Source: Chondrinema litorale
GTDB lineage: Bacteria > Bacteroidota > Bacteroidia > Cytophagales > Flammeovirgaceae
Length of the DNA: 64,000 nt
Direction of reading: 5' to 3'
Assembly: GCF_026250525.1 (NCBI RefSeq)
Contig: NZ_CP111047.1
Span: 1-64,000, forward strand
Under the pieces are notes generated by a model. It did not search any database. It was not told the DNA's origin and saw only the letters and a program-made list of their open reading frames with translations. This document shows positions 8,669 to 17,787 of this stretch, one piece after another. The position numbers and the translations under genes are program-made. Position 1 is the first letter of the stretch, and each line of letters starts with the position of its first letter.

Positions 8669-10102
8669 TTACTTCATTTCCCAGTCATCTGTTCTGAATG
8701 AAGAAGCCGGCAAACCTTCTGTGTTAAATAATTCACCCACCACAAAATCTTGGAAAGCATACCTTACCGCAACAGGATTAGGAACTGATGGAGAATAAAC
8801 CGAAATCCCTTCGCCAGTAATAAAAGCTGTTGCTGGGAAAAATCTTTGGTTCTCTCCTGCTATCTCGAAGTTTTCTAACTCTTTGCCATAAGTAGTTAAA
8901 CCATGTTCGGCATGATCGAAAGTCAACTTGGCAATGCTGCCATCAACTTTCATTTCTTTTAAAATTGGACCTGAACATTCGAATCCTTCTTGCCCATATG
9001 TTTGAGTCAGCGCCAAATAAGCCATCCTTTCACCAACCACTTGCTTATTTGCTGGGTGTATGCAATGCTTTTCACCAGCATCCATCAAACTCACCATACC
9101 CATATTCGGAATTGCAGTAGATACTTTTAGTTGTGCTTCTCGGATATACGCAGAGTTAAGCGCATCTTTTCCATAGAAATAAGGAGCAATTTGTGCATAA
9201 TAGAATGGGAAATCTCCAATGCCCCATACCTCACGCCAGTTTTCTACAAGACCTGCCATTAGCTTTTCATATTCCTTTGGTTCATTTCTATTGGCCTCAC
9301 CCTGATACCACAAACCTCCACGAAGTGCATAACCCACCATTGGGTTTATCATCTTATTAAATAATGATGTAGGATCTTGATGCTGAGATTCTTTTTTGTC
9401 TTTTTCAGGTAATTTTACCCAATCGTATTGTTTAAGCTTTTCTTCACTCATCCAAGGTTCAATTCTGGTTCCTCCCCAACTTGTACAAATTAAGCCAACA
9501 GGTACATCGAGCGATTCGTTAATCATTTTACCAAAAAAGTAAGCTGCTGCACTAAAGTCCCCTACATTTTCAGGTTCACATAACTTCCAATCTCCTTCAA
9601 AATCATCAACTGGTTCTAAGCTTCTTTCTCGCTTTACAGTAAACAGTCTGATGTTGTTATTTTTTGAAGTTGCAATTGCTCTATTTGCTCCAATAATTGG
9701 CTGGTTTTTATAACCGAGCATGGTCATTTGCATGTTAGATTGACCTGAACAAATCCACACTTCTCCGATTAATACATTATTTAATTTGAGTGTTTTTCCG
9801 TCGGAAATGGTGATTTGATATGGCCCTCCGGCTACAGGAGTGGCTACTTTTACTTTCCACTTTCCATCTTTATCTGCCGTAGCTGAATAGGTTTTTTTGT
9901 TCCATGAGGTAGTAACACTTACCTTTTTGCTTGGTGATGCTTTGCCCCAAATTGCTGCGTCTGTTTGTTGTTGCAAAACCATGTTGTCTCCAAAAATGGC
10001 AGGTAGTATAACCTCTGCTTTTATCTCTAAAACAAAGAATAGCAGCAGAGTAAATAAGCAGGTTGCTTTTGTAATTTTGTTGATCATAGTTTCAGTTTTC
10101 AT
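8669..10102 (-). CDS. Sialate O-acetylesterase family SGNH hydrolase
   Basis: An exported carbohydrate esterase of about 477 residues. The start at 10102 (MKTETMINK...) is preferred because the upstream in-frame ATG at 10156 adds 18 non-leader residues; a start at 10087 is also possible. A hydrophobic leader (TCLFTLLLFFVLEIKA) follows. SGNH signatures are present: the nucleophile Ser in EVWICSGQSNMQM, an SWGGTRIEPWM block, WYQGEANRNE, and the C-terminal Asp/His region DAGEKHCIHPANKQ. Family members remove O-acetyl groups from sialic acids or from hemicellulose sugars, so the true substrate is open. It lies downstream of the sulfatase gene on the same strand, giving a small glycan-trimming cluster. 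Confidence 0.85.
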   Translation of the reverse strand: MKTETMINKITKATCLFTLLLFFVLEIKAEVILPAIFGDNMVLQQQTDAAIWGKASPSKKVSVTTSWNKKTYSATADKDGKWKVKVATPVAGGPYQITISDGKTLKLNNVLIGEVWICSGQSNMQMTMLGYKNQPIIGANRAIATSKNNNIRLFTVKRERSLEPVDDFEGDWKLCEPENVGDFSAAAYFFGKMINESLDVPVGLICTSWGGTRIEPWMSEEKLKQYDWVKLPEKDKKESQHQDPTSLFNKMINPMVGYALRGGLWYQGEANRNEPKEYEKLMAGLVENWREVWGIGDFPFYYAQIAPYFYGKDALNSAYIREAQLKVSTAIPNMGMVSLMDAGEKHCIHPANKQVVGERMAYLALTQTYGQEGFECSGPILKEMKVDGSIAKLTFDHAEHGLTTYGKELENFEIAGENQRFFPATAFITGEGISVYSPSVPNPVAVRYAFQDFVVGELFNTEGLPASSFRTDDWEMK

Positions 10103-10300
10103 TTTAATTGTGACATCAATATTATTCAGGCTCCTAAAGCCTTTTGCCTGATTCAATTATTCACAAAACATATTTACTTCGTTTCAATCAGGCATCTTAT
10201 TCAAATTAGAAATAGCACTTTTCTCTATCAAGCTAACATATGCTCAAATCAGACCTTAATCTGCTGAAGGTTGATTTTTTACCTTGAAATTGATAGAAAA

Positions 10301-11734
10301 TCAATTGCTTTCTTCCGGAAACCACTCTGTCTGATACACATTTTTTAAATCCGCCAACTTTTCTGCATAACCTGCAGAATCTGTAAAATGAGTCGTTTCA
10401 AAAGGATCTTTATTTAAATCGAGTAATTGCTCTTCAATGCCTGTAAAATCGTATCGCAAATATTTGTAGCCATCTTCGCTTACTACCATTTTACCAACTT
10501 CACTTTCAACACCTAAATACTTGCGCCAATCAGTGTTGCTACCTTCCATTAAAGGACGCAAACTCTTTCCTCTCGGATCAGCTTTGCCTGCTACACCCAT
10601 ATAATCACACAAAGTCGGCAATAAATCGAGTCCGTTAGATACCAAATGCACAGAATCAACTTGTCCAGATGGAATTTGGCCTTTCCACATCGCTAAAAAA
10701 GGAACATTGGTAGCTTCTTCATACATGGTACTTTTATGCTCCATTCTGTGAGCAGCATCCATCTCACCATGATCGCTAGACAACATCACCAAAGTATTTT
10801 CTTCTGCACCTTGTTCTTTTAATGCATCCAAAATTACCTGAATGTCATTGTCTACCACTTCAGCCAACCTACAATAAGCCCATCTGTGCATACGCCAATC
10901 TTCATCAGAATAATTCATTCTCGCATTATTTCTGAAATTCCGATTGGTTAATAGTTTTTTTAATGCCTGTGGTTCACCTATTTGCACTTCGTAATTAGGC
11001 GGCAATGGCGGGCAATATTTTGCATAAAATTCTTCTTTCGAAACACCTTCGGGAATTTGCATCGCCTTATCCAACTCAGCAATTTCTGTAACTCCCTTGT
11101 TCACCAACATAGAATCGAAAGCAGTCTCGGCAAAATCGCGAATGGCCATGTAACAGATGTCGTGCGGATTAATTAGCGATACAATCATAAAATAAGGTTT
11201 TTCATGATTGCCTTTTATGTAAGAGGCTGCTTCTTGAGCCAATATATTTCTTTCGTTATCACTAATATCCGTAAAACCCAAAGTATCTGGTCGCAATGGT
11301 TTGGGCAGATGTTCTTTACCACCAAAAATTATATCATAACCTGCTTGTTTTGCATAATTGGCAATAGTGCTATTCCAAACCTCCTCTGATACTTGACTCA
11401 CTCGGTTGGCTCCCCAGTTTTCTCTTACTGCATTACCTTTTTCATCATCGAAATATGAAGGGAATCGACCTGTAATCATACTGATTCTGGCAGGTGAGCA
11501 AACCGGATTGGTTGTATAAGCTCTTGTAAACCGGATTCCATTGTTGGCGATATAATCCATCGCTGGTGTTTTTACCCACTTATTGCCTGCACAGCTCATC
11601 ATATTTGCATGCTGCTGATCGGTATAGATGTAGATGATGTTGGGTGGTTTTACTACTGCTTCTCTTTGTCTGTTGCATGATGCAAACATCAAAAAACACA
11701 AAAGGTAATAAGGGTATGATAAATAAATTTTCAT
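10301..11734 (-). CDS. Lipoprotein sulfatase (formylglycine type, family S1)
   Basis: A 477-residue type I sulfatase. The leader ends in a lipobox (LLCFLMFASC), suggesting anchoring in the cell envelope. The maturation signature CSPARISMITGRF contains the Cys that is converted to formylglycine. Other metal-site motifs are IIYIYTDQQHAN near the N-terminus, INPHD, and VMLSSDHGEMDAAHRMEHKSTMYEEA. The family hydrolyses sulfate esters on glycans; the subfamily and sugar target cannot be told from sequence alone. No maturase gene is visible in the window, so maturation must rely on an enzyme encoded elsewhere. Confidence 0.9.
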   Translation of the reverse strand: MKIYLSYPYYLLCFLMFASCNRQREAVVKPPNIIYIYTDQQHANMMSCAGNKWVKTPAMDYIANNGIRFTRAYTTNPVCSPARISMITGRFPSYFDDEKGNAVRENWGANRVSQVSEEVWNSTIANYAKQAGYDIIFGGKEHLPKPLRPDTLGFTDISDNERNILAQEAASYIKGNHEKPYFMIVSLINPHDICYMAIRDFAETAFDSMLVNKGVTEIAELDKAMQIPEGVSKEEFYAKYCPPLPPNYEVQIGEPQALKKLLTNRNFRNNARMNYSDEDWRMHRWAYCRLAEVVDNDIQVILDALKEQGAEENTLVMLSSDHGEMDAAHRMEHKSTMYEEATNVPFLAMWKGQIPSGQVDSVHLVSNGLDLLPTLCDYMGVAGKADPRGKSLRPLMEGSNTDWRKYLGVESEVGKMVVSEDGYKYLRYDFTGIEEQLLDLNKDPFETTHFTDSAGYAEKLADLKNVYQTEWFPEESN

Positions 11735-11921
11735 ATTTACTGATGTTCAGTTGACATAGATATCTTCGTAAATCAATATTTAGTCTGCACAAGACTCCAT
11801 ATTTCAAGAGCACATTGCCTGCAATTAATCAAATATACTTTTAGCAAATGCCATTGCTGTCATGCTCTCACCTAGTTTGGGGAAATTAAATCGAAATTTT
11901 TTCTTGATTTTGGTAAAATCT

Positions 11922-11950
11922 TGTCACGCTTTTTCTTTCAAATCTGTCAG
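11922..11950 (+). promoter_or_regulatory. Putative ECF41 promoter upstream of the sigma gene
   Basis: TGTCACGC at 11922-11929 and CTGTC at 11944-11948 are separated exactly as in a second copy ahead of the AhpD-like gene (12889-12917). TGTCAC resembles the -35 element reported for ECF41 sigma factors. The motif suggests autoregulation and argues against translation starting at 11921. Confidence 0.65.
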
Positions 11951-11977
11951 TACTTACTGACCTTTAATAATGAGATT

Positions 11978-12886
11978 ATGAAAACAGCATTTCTTGAAGT
12001 AAATAGTATGACTTCCATCTTTGAACAATACCAACCACAACTATTCCCCTATGCCTACAATATTCTTGGGGATTTTATGGAAGCTGAAGATTTGGTACAA
12101 GAAGTACTTAATCGCTTTTTGCTTGACAATCAAGCACATGTAGATAATCCTAAAAACTACCTGATTCGCTCGGTGATTAATCGAGCTATCAACCAGAAAA
12201 AGTTACTTCGAAAACAAAAGGAAACCTATTTAGGACCTTGGCTGCCTACTCCTGTTACCACAGAAGAAAATATTTACCAACATGCCGATAGCCAGAAAAT
12301 TATCAATTATTCTTTAATGCTTTTGCTGGAACATTTGAGTCCAAAAGAAAGAGCTGTTTTTATATTGAAAGAAACCTATGATTTTACACATCCAGAAATA
12401 GCCGAGATTCTAGATATTAAAATTCCTTCTTCTCGCCAATTACTAAAAAGGGCAAAAGAAAAACTGGAAGCTGAAATGGCAGTTGATCAAATTCATCCAC
12501 CAACTTTTGTATCTCATTCAGATGAAACCAATATAATTAATCAACTTACAAGTGCTATTAATAATGCTGATATTGAAGCGGTAAAAAAATTACTATCAGC
12601 AGAAGTTAAATTGGTTTCTGATGGAGGAGCAAAAACATCTGCTGCAAGAAAAATTATTTTTGGTAAGGAGGATGTAATCAAACTACTAGAAGCCATTTAT
12701 GGGAAATATCTTGTTCCAAATGCTTACTCCCAATTCGCCATAGTAAACCATAAACCTTCGCTGCTTTATATTTTGGATGGAAAGGTAATTAGATGCATCG
12801 TATTCGAAATTAATAAAGGCATTGTGGAAGATATTTTTGTGATTATTAATCCTGATAAATTAAATAAACTCAATTTTTTTCACTGA
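11978..12886 (+). CDS. ECF41-type sigma factor with SnoaL-like C-terminal domain
   Basis: An extracytoplasmic-function sigma factor of about 302 residues. The ATG at 11978 is chosen because an upstream TTG frame start (11921) lies inside the promoter motif; an ATG at 12008 is an alternative. Sigma region 2 (FEQYQPQLFPYAYNILGDFMEAEDLVQEVL) and region 4 (LSPKERAVFILKETYDFTHPEIAEIL) are followed by an extension of about 110 residues resembling SnoaL. The hallmarks of ECF41 are visible: a GPWLPTPV linker, the DGGAK motif, and NPDKL near the C-terminus. In this group the fused domain replaces an anti-sigma factor. The next gene encodes an AhpD-like protein, the classic ECF41 partner. Confidence 0.88.
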   Translation: MKTAFLEVNSMTSIFEQYQPQLFPYAYNILGDFMEAEDLVQEVLNRFLLDNQAHVDNPKNYLIRSVINRAINQKKLLRKQKETYLGPWLPTPVTTEENIYQHADSQKIINYSLMLLLEHLSPKERAVFILKETYDFTHPEIAEILDIKIPSSRQLLKRAKEKLEAEMAVDQIHPPTFVSHSDETNIINQLTSAINNADIEAVKKLLSAEVKLVSDGGAKTSAARKIIFGKEDVIKLLEAIYGKYLVPNAYSQFAIVNHKPSLLYILDGKVIRCIVFEINKGIVEDIFVIINPDKLNKLNFFH

Positions 12887-12888
12887 TT

Positions 12889-12917
12889 CGTCACGCTTCT
12901 TTTCTGGGAACTGTCTG
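12889..12917 (+). promoter_or_regulatory. Putative ECF41 promoter upstream of the AhpD-like gene
   Basis: CGTCACGC at 12889-12896 and CTGTC at 12911-12915 repeat the motif ahead of the sigma gene with the same 22-base start-to-start spacing. The element lies just after the sigma stop codon and 27 bases before the ATG at 12944, so the AhpD-like gene probably has its own ECF41-dependent promoter. Confidence 0.65.
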
Positions 12918-12943
12918 TAGGGTGAACTTAAACAAAATGAAAT

Positions 12944-13414
12944 ATGACACTTAACAGAATCAGTTATCCGGAAACACCCAAAGGTTTGTACGAAGCCATG
13001 TTAAATACAGAAGCTTACATTAATAATTGTGGGCTTTCTCATACAATTATTGAATTGATTAAAACCAGAGCTTCGCAAATAAATGGTTGTGGCTATTGCT
13101 TAGATATGCACCACAAAGATGCGCTCCATGCCGGTGAGACTTTGGAGAGATTATATTTATTACCTGCTTGGGAAGAAGCTCCTTGCTACACAGCAGAAGA
13201 AAAAGCTGTTTTGAATTTAACAGATGTGCTTACCAAAATAAATGAGTCTAGCCCGCTACAAGTGGAAGAAGCCTATAATCGTATCACTAAATTTTTCAAT
13301 AAAGAAGAGATTGCTAATACCGTTTTAGCCATTTGCCAAATAAACTCTTGGAATAGAATTGCCCTAAGTTTTGGCCATGTTCCAGGAAGTTACAAACCGC
13401 AATACCAAAGCTAA
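12944..13414 (+). CDS. AhpD-like carboxymuconolactone decarboxylase family protein
   Basis: A cytoplasmic protein of 156 residues in the AhpD/CMD superfamily. The redox-active motif CGYCLDMH gives Cys49 and Cys52 with His56, the CxxCxxxH arrangement of alkylhydroperoxidase-like members. NSWNRIALSFGHVPGSYKP near the C-terminus is also typical. It probably acts in peroxide or thiol redox defence, although the exact substrate is unknown. It directly follows an ECF41-type sigma gene, and this pairing is a well known genomic association, so the sigma factor very likely controls it. Confidence 0.9.
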   Translation: MTLNRISYPETPKGLYEAMLNTEAYINNCGLSHTIIELIKTRASQINGCGYCLDMHHKDALHAGETLERLYLLPAWEEAPCYTAEEKAVLNLTDVLTKINESSPLQVEEAYNRITKFFNKEEIANTVLAICQINSWNRIALSFGHVPGSYKPQYQS

Positions 13415-13440
13415 ATTTCTATCTCAATGCCTATAACACA

Positions 13441-13469
13441 AAACCCATAGCTCAGGAAGCTATGGGTTT
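13441..13469 (+). terminator. Strong hairpin after the AhpD-like gene
   Basis: A perfect 12-bp stem pairs AAACCCATAGCT (13441-13452) with AGCTATGGGTTT (13458-13469) around a CAGGA loop, 27 bases after the stop. The downstream T-run is short, but the position and strength suggest a terminator. Confidence 0.7.
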
Positions 13470-13678
13470 ATGGATTCGAAATAATTAGTAACAAATTTCT
13501 CGATTCTCACAAAAGTATGATTCTCACAAATCGAGAATTTACACACACTATTTAACATTTCTCTGTTAAAGGTTACACCGCAATATTAAATACGAAAACA
13601 TTGATTTTGAACTGAAATGTAGGTGAAGTATCCTTTTTAGAAAGTGAACTGACCACAGATTAAGGTTAAATGACAAAA
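13470..13678. other. Intergenic region with short direct and inverted repeats
   Basis: No gene is seen here. GATTCTCACAAA occurs twice (13502-13513 and 13519-13530) at 17-base spacing, and the pair is bracketed by the inverted repeat TCTCGATT (13498-13505) / AATCGAGA (13529-13536). The function is unknown. The rest is featureless AT-rich sequence between two convergent transcription units. Confidence 0.5.
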
Positions 13679-13706
13679 AGCCGATTACCTTAAAAAGTAA
13701 CCGGCT
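13679..13706 (-). terminator. Terminator of the beta-glucan locus
   Basis: On the minus strand a 10-bp stem with one mismatch (AGCCGGTTAC / GTAATCGGCT) is followed by TTTTTG. It lies 50 bases beyond the GH3 stop and closes the leftward operon. Confidence 0.75.
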
Positions 13707-13758
13707 AAATAAGCTTTACAATATATTTCTCTATTTACCCTGATAGAAATTTTAATGG

Positions 13759-16101
13759 CTAGAATATTCTATCAACTGTATTGTAGGCTTTATCTTTAGT
13801 AATATTGAATGTCTCTTTTAATTTACCGACTTGTATTGCATACTCTCCTTCTTCTACTGTCCAACGTAGGTCTTTTGCCACAAATGCTAATTCTTGTGCT
13901 TTTACTGTAAAGCTCACTTTTTTAGATTCGCCAGCATTTAAACTGATTTTCTCGAATCCTCTTAAGCGCTTAACATCTGGCGTAACTGATGCATATAAAT
14001 CTGAAATGAACAATTGAACCACCTCTTTACCTTCTCTATTACCTGTATTTTTTACGTTTAAAGTAATGGTTACTGATTCTTCTGGATCAAGATTTTTAGT
14101 ACTTACTGTTAGATCAGAATATTCGAAAGTGGTGTAGCTCAAGCCAAAACCAAATGGATACTGAATAGCAAAGTCAGATTCGTAATCGTACATGCCAGCC
14201 ATTTTTGCTTGCTCTTCAGATGGTTTGTGGTCGTAAGTAACCAACGTATTCGCATACATAGGATAAGTATAAGGCAGCTTACCACTCGGATTTATATCAC
14301 CAAATAAAACTCCTGCAAAAGCATCTCCACCAAAATTACCCGGCAAGTATAATTGTACCACAGCAGCCATTTCTTGCTCGATTTTACTGATGAGTCTTGG
14401 TCTACCTTCATTCAAAACAAGAATAACTGGTTTGCCTGTTTTGGCTAATACTTTCGCTAAACTTAATTGATTATCAGATAAATTAAGATCGTGTAAATCT
14501 CCCGGCTTCTCTGTGTAAGAGTTTTCACCTACACACAAAACAATGTAATCTACACTAGAAGCCGCTTTTATGACTGCATCAATATTGATGTCTTTTTCTT
14601 CCCAGTATTTACCTTGCTCATTATAGCTTACACCAGCTTCGTAAACCACATTTTCTTTACCAGTTGCATTTTGAACTGCTTCTAAAATCGTGTTGTATTT
14701 AGCGGCAAATTCTTCCACTTTTTCACCTTGCCAAGAGTAAGACCAACCGCCATTGAGCGAACGCATTGAGTTCGCATTCGGGCCTGTTACTAATATTTTT
14801 GCTCCTTTTTTAAGTGGTAAAATATTATCTGTATTCTTTAATAAAGTCACTGCTTCTGATGCTGTTGCAAATGCTGCTTTCTCAAACTCTTCGCTTCCGA
14901 ATTTTGGATAGTCTTTGTAGTTTGTAACTGGTGTTTCGAATAATCCCAGCTTTTCTTTCATGGTTAGAATTCTGCGAACTGCATCATCTACTCTGTCCAT
15001 AGAAACCTCACCCTCATTTACCAACTCTACTAAATAATCGCAGAACTTAAAGTTATATGGAATCATAGACATATCGATGCCGGCATTAATCGCCAGCTTC
15101 ACGGCTTCTTTAGGCGTTTTAGCGATTCTATCACGTGTAAAAAGATTATCGATGTCTTGCCAATCGGTTACAATTACACCTTCAAAACCCAATTCTTCTC
15201 TCAGCAATTTTATAAGAATGTCTCTATTTGCGTGAACCGGAATACCATTTATCACACCAGAGTTAATCATTACTGAATGTGCTCCTGCTTCTACCGCTGC
15301 TTTAAAAGCCGGAATGTGTCTTTCGCGAAGTTCCATTTCTGGGATGTAAGCTGGCGTTCTGTCTTTACCTGAACCCGGTACAGAATAACCCAAGAAGTGT
15401 TTTAAACAAGAAGCTACTCTTACTGGATTTCCAACTTCATTGTTTTGTCCTTCGTAACCTTTAATCATTTGCTTACCCATCTCTGTAGTTAGGTAAACAT
15501 CTTCGCTAAAAGTCTCCCACATTCTCGGATATCTCGGGTCGCGACCTAAGTCTAATACCGGAGAAAAATTCCAAGGGATGGATGAAGCTCTTGTTTCGTA
15601 AGCAGTAATTTCTGCTCCTTTTTTCACCAATTCTCTGTTCCAAGTTGCCCCCTGCCCTACTTCTTGCGGGAAGAAAGTCGCTCCTGCAGTATAAGTTACT
15701 CCGTGGATAGCATCAATCCCATAAACTATCGGAATTTTTAATCTGGTTTCTTTGGTAGCCACTTGTTGTAACTGACCGATTACTTCGTGCCACTTTTCGG
15801 GAGTTCTTGCTCGGTTGTTTGCCGTATTTAGAATTGAGCCTACTTTGTAATCGATCAATGCTTTTTTTACTAGCTTGTCATCCAATTTTAATGGCTCATC
15901 GCTTACGTATTCGCTTTCTCCCTGAGTGATAACATCCAACGTAACTTGTGCCATTTGACCCACTTTTTCTTCAAGTGTCATCTTGGCCAATAAATCTTCT
16001 ACTCTTTTACTTGCTTTATCTTTAGGAGGTTGGGGGGTAAGTGCTGTTGCCATAAAAGTTAATGCAAGCAGACAGCAACTGAAAATATTAAATTTTTTCA
16101 T
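13759..16101 (-). CDS. GH3 beta-glucosidase (BglX type)
   Basis: An exported exo-beta-glucosidase of 780 residues with a signal peptide (MKKFNIFSCCLLALTFMATA). Domains: the GH3 N-terminal barrel (about 30-370, with GIDAIHGV and a KHFLGYSVPGSGKDR substrate-binding block), the nucleophile Asp in GVIVTDWQD, the C-terminal alpha/beta sandwich (LVTGPNANSMRSLNGGWS), and a fibronectin-III-like tail (RLRGFEKISLNAGES). It would split oligosaccharides produced by the GH30 and GH5 enzymes into glucose in the periplasm. It is the last gene of the leftward PUL, 141 bases after GH30, with a terminator just beyond. GH3 next to GH30, an SGBP and SusCD resembles the known beta-1,6-glucan locus of Bacteroides thetaiotaomicron. 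Confidence 0.9.
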   Translation of the reverse strand: MKKFNIFSCCLLALTFMATALTPQPPKDKASKRVEDLLAKMTLEEKVGQMAQVTLDVITQGESEYVSDEPLKLDDKLVKKALIDYKVGSILNTANNRARTPEKWHEVIGQLQQVATKETRLKIPIVYGIDAIHGVTYTAGATFFPQEVGQGATWNRELVKKGAEITAYETRASSIPWNFSPVLDLGRDPRYPRMWETFSEDVYLTTEMGKQMIKGYEGQNNEVGNPVRVASCLKHFLGYSVPGSGKDRTPAYIPEMELRERHIPAFKAAVEAGAHSVMINSGVINGIPVHANRDILIKLLREELGFEGVIVTDWQDIDNLFTRDRIAKTPKEAVKLAINAGIDMSMIPYNFKFCDYLVELVNEGEVSMDRVDDAVRRILTMKEKLGLFETPVTNYKDYPKFGSEEFEKAAFATASEAVTLLKNTDNILPLKKGAKILVTGPNANSMRSLNGGWSYSWQGEKVEEFAAKYNTILEAVQNATGKENVVYEAGVSYNEQGKYWEEKDINIDAVIKAASSVDYIVLCVGENSYTEKPGDLHDLNLSDNQLSLAKVLAKTGKPVILVLNEGRPRLISKIEQEMAAVVQLYLPGNFGGDAFAGVLFGDINPSGKLPYTYPMYANTLVTYDHKPSEEQAKMAGMYDYESDFAIQYPFGFGLSYTTFEYSDLTVSTKNLDPEESVTITLNVKNTGNREGKEVVQLFISDLYASVTPDVKRLRGFEKISLNAGESKKVSFTVKAQELAFVAKDLRWTVEEGEYAIQVGKLKETFNITKDKAYNTVDRIF

Positions 16102-16242
16102 GTGTGCTTTATTTTAGTTTCATTACCAGATTTGTATTTGCTCTTCTTATGGGTTTCTAAGTTGAGCATCCTATCCAATTAAAATTACTCAATTCTTCTT
16201 TTTTATATCATTAAAAAACTCATAATCAATACCTTACATTTA

Positions 16243-17697
16243 TCATGATTTTTGATTATTAAGAATATAGGTAGCTACCGAACTAGCAGCCTGACTTGCC
16301 TCAAATAACTCTCCTTCCAATTCGATTTGATAATCGAGTTTCTTCTCTGCATCATTAAATACAATTAAAACCACATTGCCTTCTGGTGTTTTAAAGGCTA
16401 CATTCGGTAAGTCTTTGGGTAGATTTGAGTCTATTCTTTTTGATCCGGGTCTTACAAATTTAGATGCATGCGCAATGATGTAATAAGCCGGATTTCGTGT
16501 TACTTCGTTACCATCTATCGTAACTGCACCAAGGCATCGATCGCAACCGCCCCTGTCTGTATGCGGTTCCATATTTGGGTCGTTTGCCAAATTCCATTCT
16601 AGTACTGTTTTGCACCAATTTCTACTCGCTCCAACTATTAGAGTTTTTGTATGCCAATCTAAATCTACTGGGAAATCTCCCGGTGCACCAATCCATTGTT
16701 CTGTAAAATACAAGTGCTTATCTGGATGTGCTTCGTGCACTTGAGAAAGTGCATCAATCTCACCTGCATACAAATGAAAAGCAGAACCATCTACAAATTT
16801 CTTCGCTTCAGGATCATCCAAAATTGTAATCGGATAATCTGGGCGATCTGCATTATGGTCGTAAAGTATAATTTTAGTTTTGATGCCTGTTTTTTCGAAA
16901 GTTGGTCCTAAATGGTTTTTGATAAACTCTGCCTGCTGCTCTGGCAACATCAACAAACTAGGGTTATTACCCGGATGCAATGGTTCATTTTGGATTGTAA
17001 TTGCATCTATTCTAATGTTTTCAGCCTGCATGGCTTCGATGTATTTTACAAAATATCTCGCATAAGCATCGTAATATTCGGGTTTTAGGCTTCCACCTCT
17101 AGTGTCTTCATTGGTTTTCATCCAAGTGGGAGGCGACCAAGGTGAACCAAGTATTTTAATATCGGGAGCTATTTTGAGAATCTCCTTCAATACCGGAATT
17201 AAATGTTTTTGATCTTCTTCGATACTGAATTTAGATAGGCTTTCATCAGTCTCTCCTTTTTCTAAATCATTATATGAGAAAGGCACTGCATCCAAATCTG
17301 ATGCCCCTATACTGACTCTCAAATAACTAATCCCAATATTTTTTTTATCAGTTGCAAAAAGTTCTGTGAGTAATGTCATTCTAGCATCAGCTTCCATATT
17401 GTGGATGTGCAAAGCGCTTCCACCGGTTAAAGTAAAGCCAAATCCATCCATTGTTTGGAATTCTTTTTCTGGACTAATACTGATGATATTTTCACCTTTT
17501 ACTTTGCTGGATTTTAAAGGAGATGATTGCTTTTGGAAAAGTACAGATCGATCTGAAGTAGTAAGCCAAATCTCATTTTTTACATTGTTATTTTCACCTA
17601 CTTTTTCTTCTTTAACTATAGTCGAGCAACTCCAAAGAGCACTTAAAACCATAGATAAAGTTATAAAAGATCTTATTGGTAATAGTTTAGCGTTCAA
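16243..17697 (-). CDS. GH30 glucanase, lipoprotein (GH30_3-like)
   Basis: A 484-residue family 30 glycoside hydrolase with a lipoprotein leader ending in SALWSC, so probably on the cell surface. The acid/base Glu lies in ITIQNEPLHPGNNPS and the nucleophile Glu in LYFTEQWIGAPGDF. SPWSPPTWMKTNEDTRGG and LEWNLANDPNMEPHTDRGGC are also typical. These motifs match the glucosylceramidase-like subgroup that includes bacterial endo-beta-1,6-glucanases. The likely role is cutting beta-1,6-glucan (fungal cell wall or pustulan-like) outside the cell; the linkage is inferred from family and context. A 10-bp hairpin lies just upstream, between it and the SGBP gene. Confidence 0.87.
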   Translation of the reverse strand: MNAKLLPIRSFITLSMVLSALWSCSTIVKEEKVGENNNVKNEIWLTTSDRSVLFQKQSSPLKSSKVKGENIISISPEKEFQTMDGFGFTLTGGSALHIHNMEADARMTLLTELFATDKKNIGISYLRVSIGASDLDAVPFSYNDLEKGETDESLSKFSIEEDQKHLIPVLKEILKIAPDIKILGSPWSPPTWMKTNEDTRGGSLKPEYYDAYARYFVKYIEAMQAENIRIDAITIQNEPLHPGNNPSLLMLPEQQAEFIKNHLGPTFEKTGIKTKIILYDHNADRPDYPITILDDPEAKKFVDGSAFHLYAGEIDALSQVHEAHPDKHLYFTEQWIGAPGDFPVDLDWHTKTLIVGASRNWCKTVLEWNLANDPNMEPHTDRGGCDRCLGAVTIDGNEVTRNPAYYIIAHASKFVRPGSKRIDSNLPKDLPNVAFKTPEGNVVLIVFNDAEKKLDYQIELEGELFEASQAASSVATYILNNQKS

Positions 17698-17737
17698 TGT
17701 GATAATTTTAAATTAATCGATCATAAAATTGAAGGAA

Positions 17738-17771
17738 GACTTCTTTGTCGGAATTCACGAGCAAAGAAGTC
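17738..17771 (-). other. Intra-operon hairpin between SGBP and GH30 genes
   Basis: GACTTCTTTG (17738-17747) and CAAAGAAGTC (17762-17771) form a perfect 10-bp stem with a 14-base loop. It follows the SGBP stop on the minus strand. It could stabilise the upstream mRNA or reduce read-through to GH30. Confidence 0.55.
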
Positions 17772-17787
17772 GATAATCACACATTAA

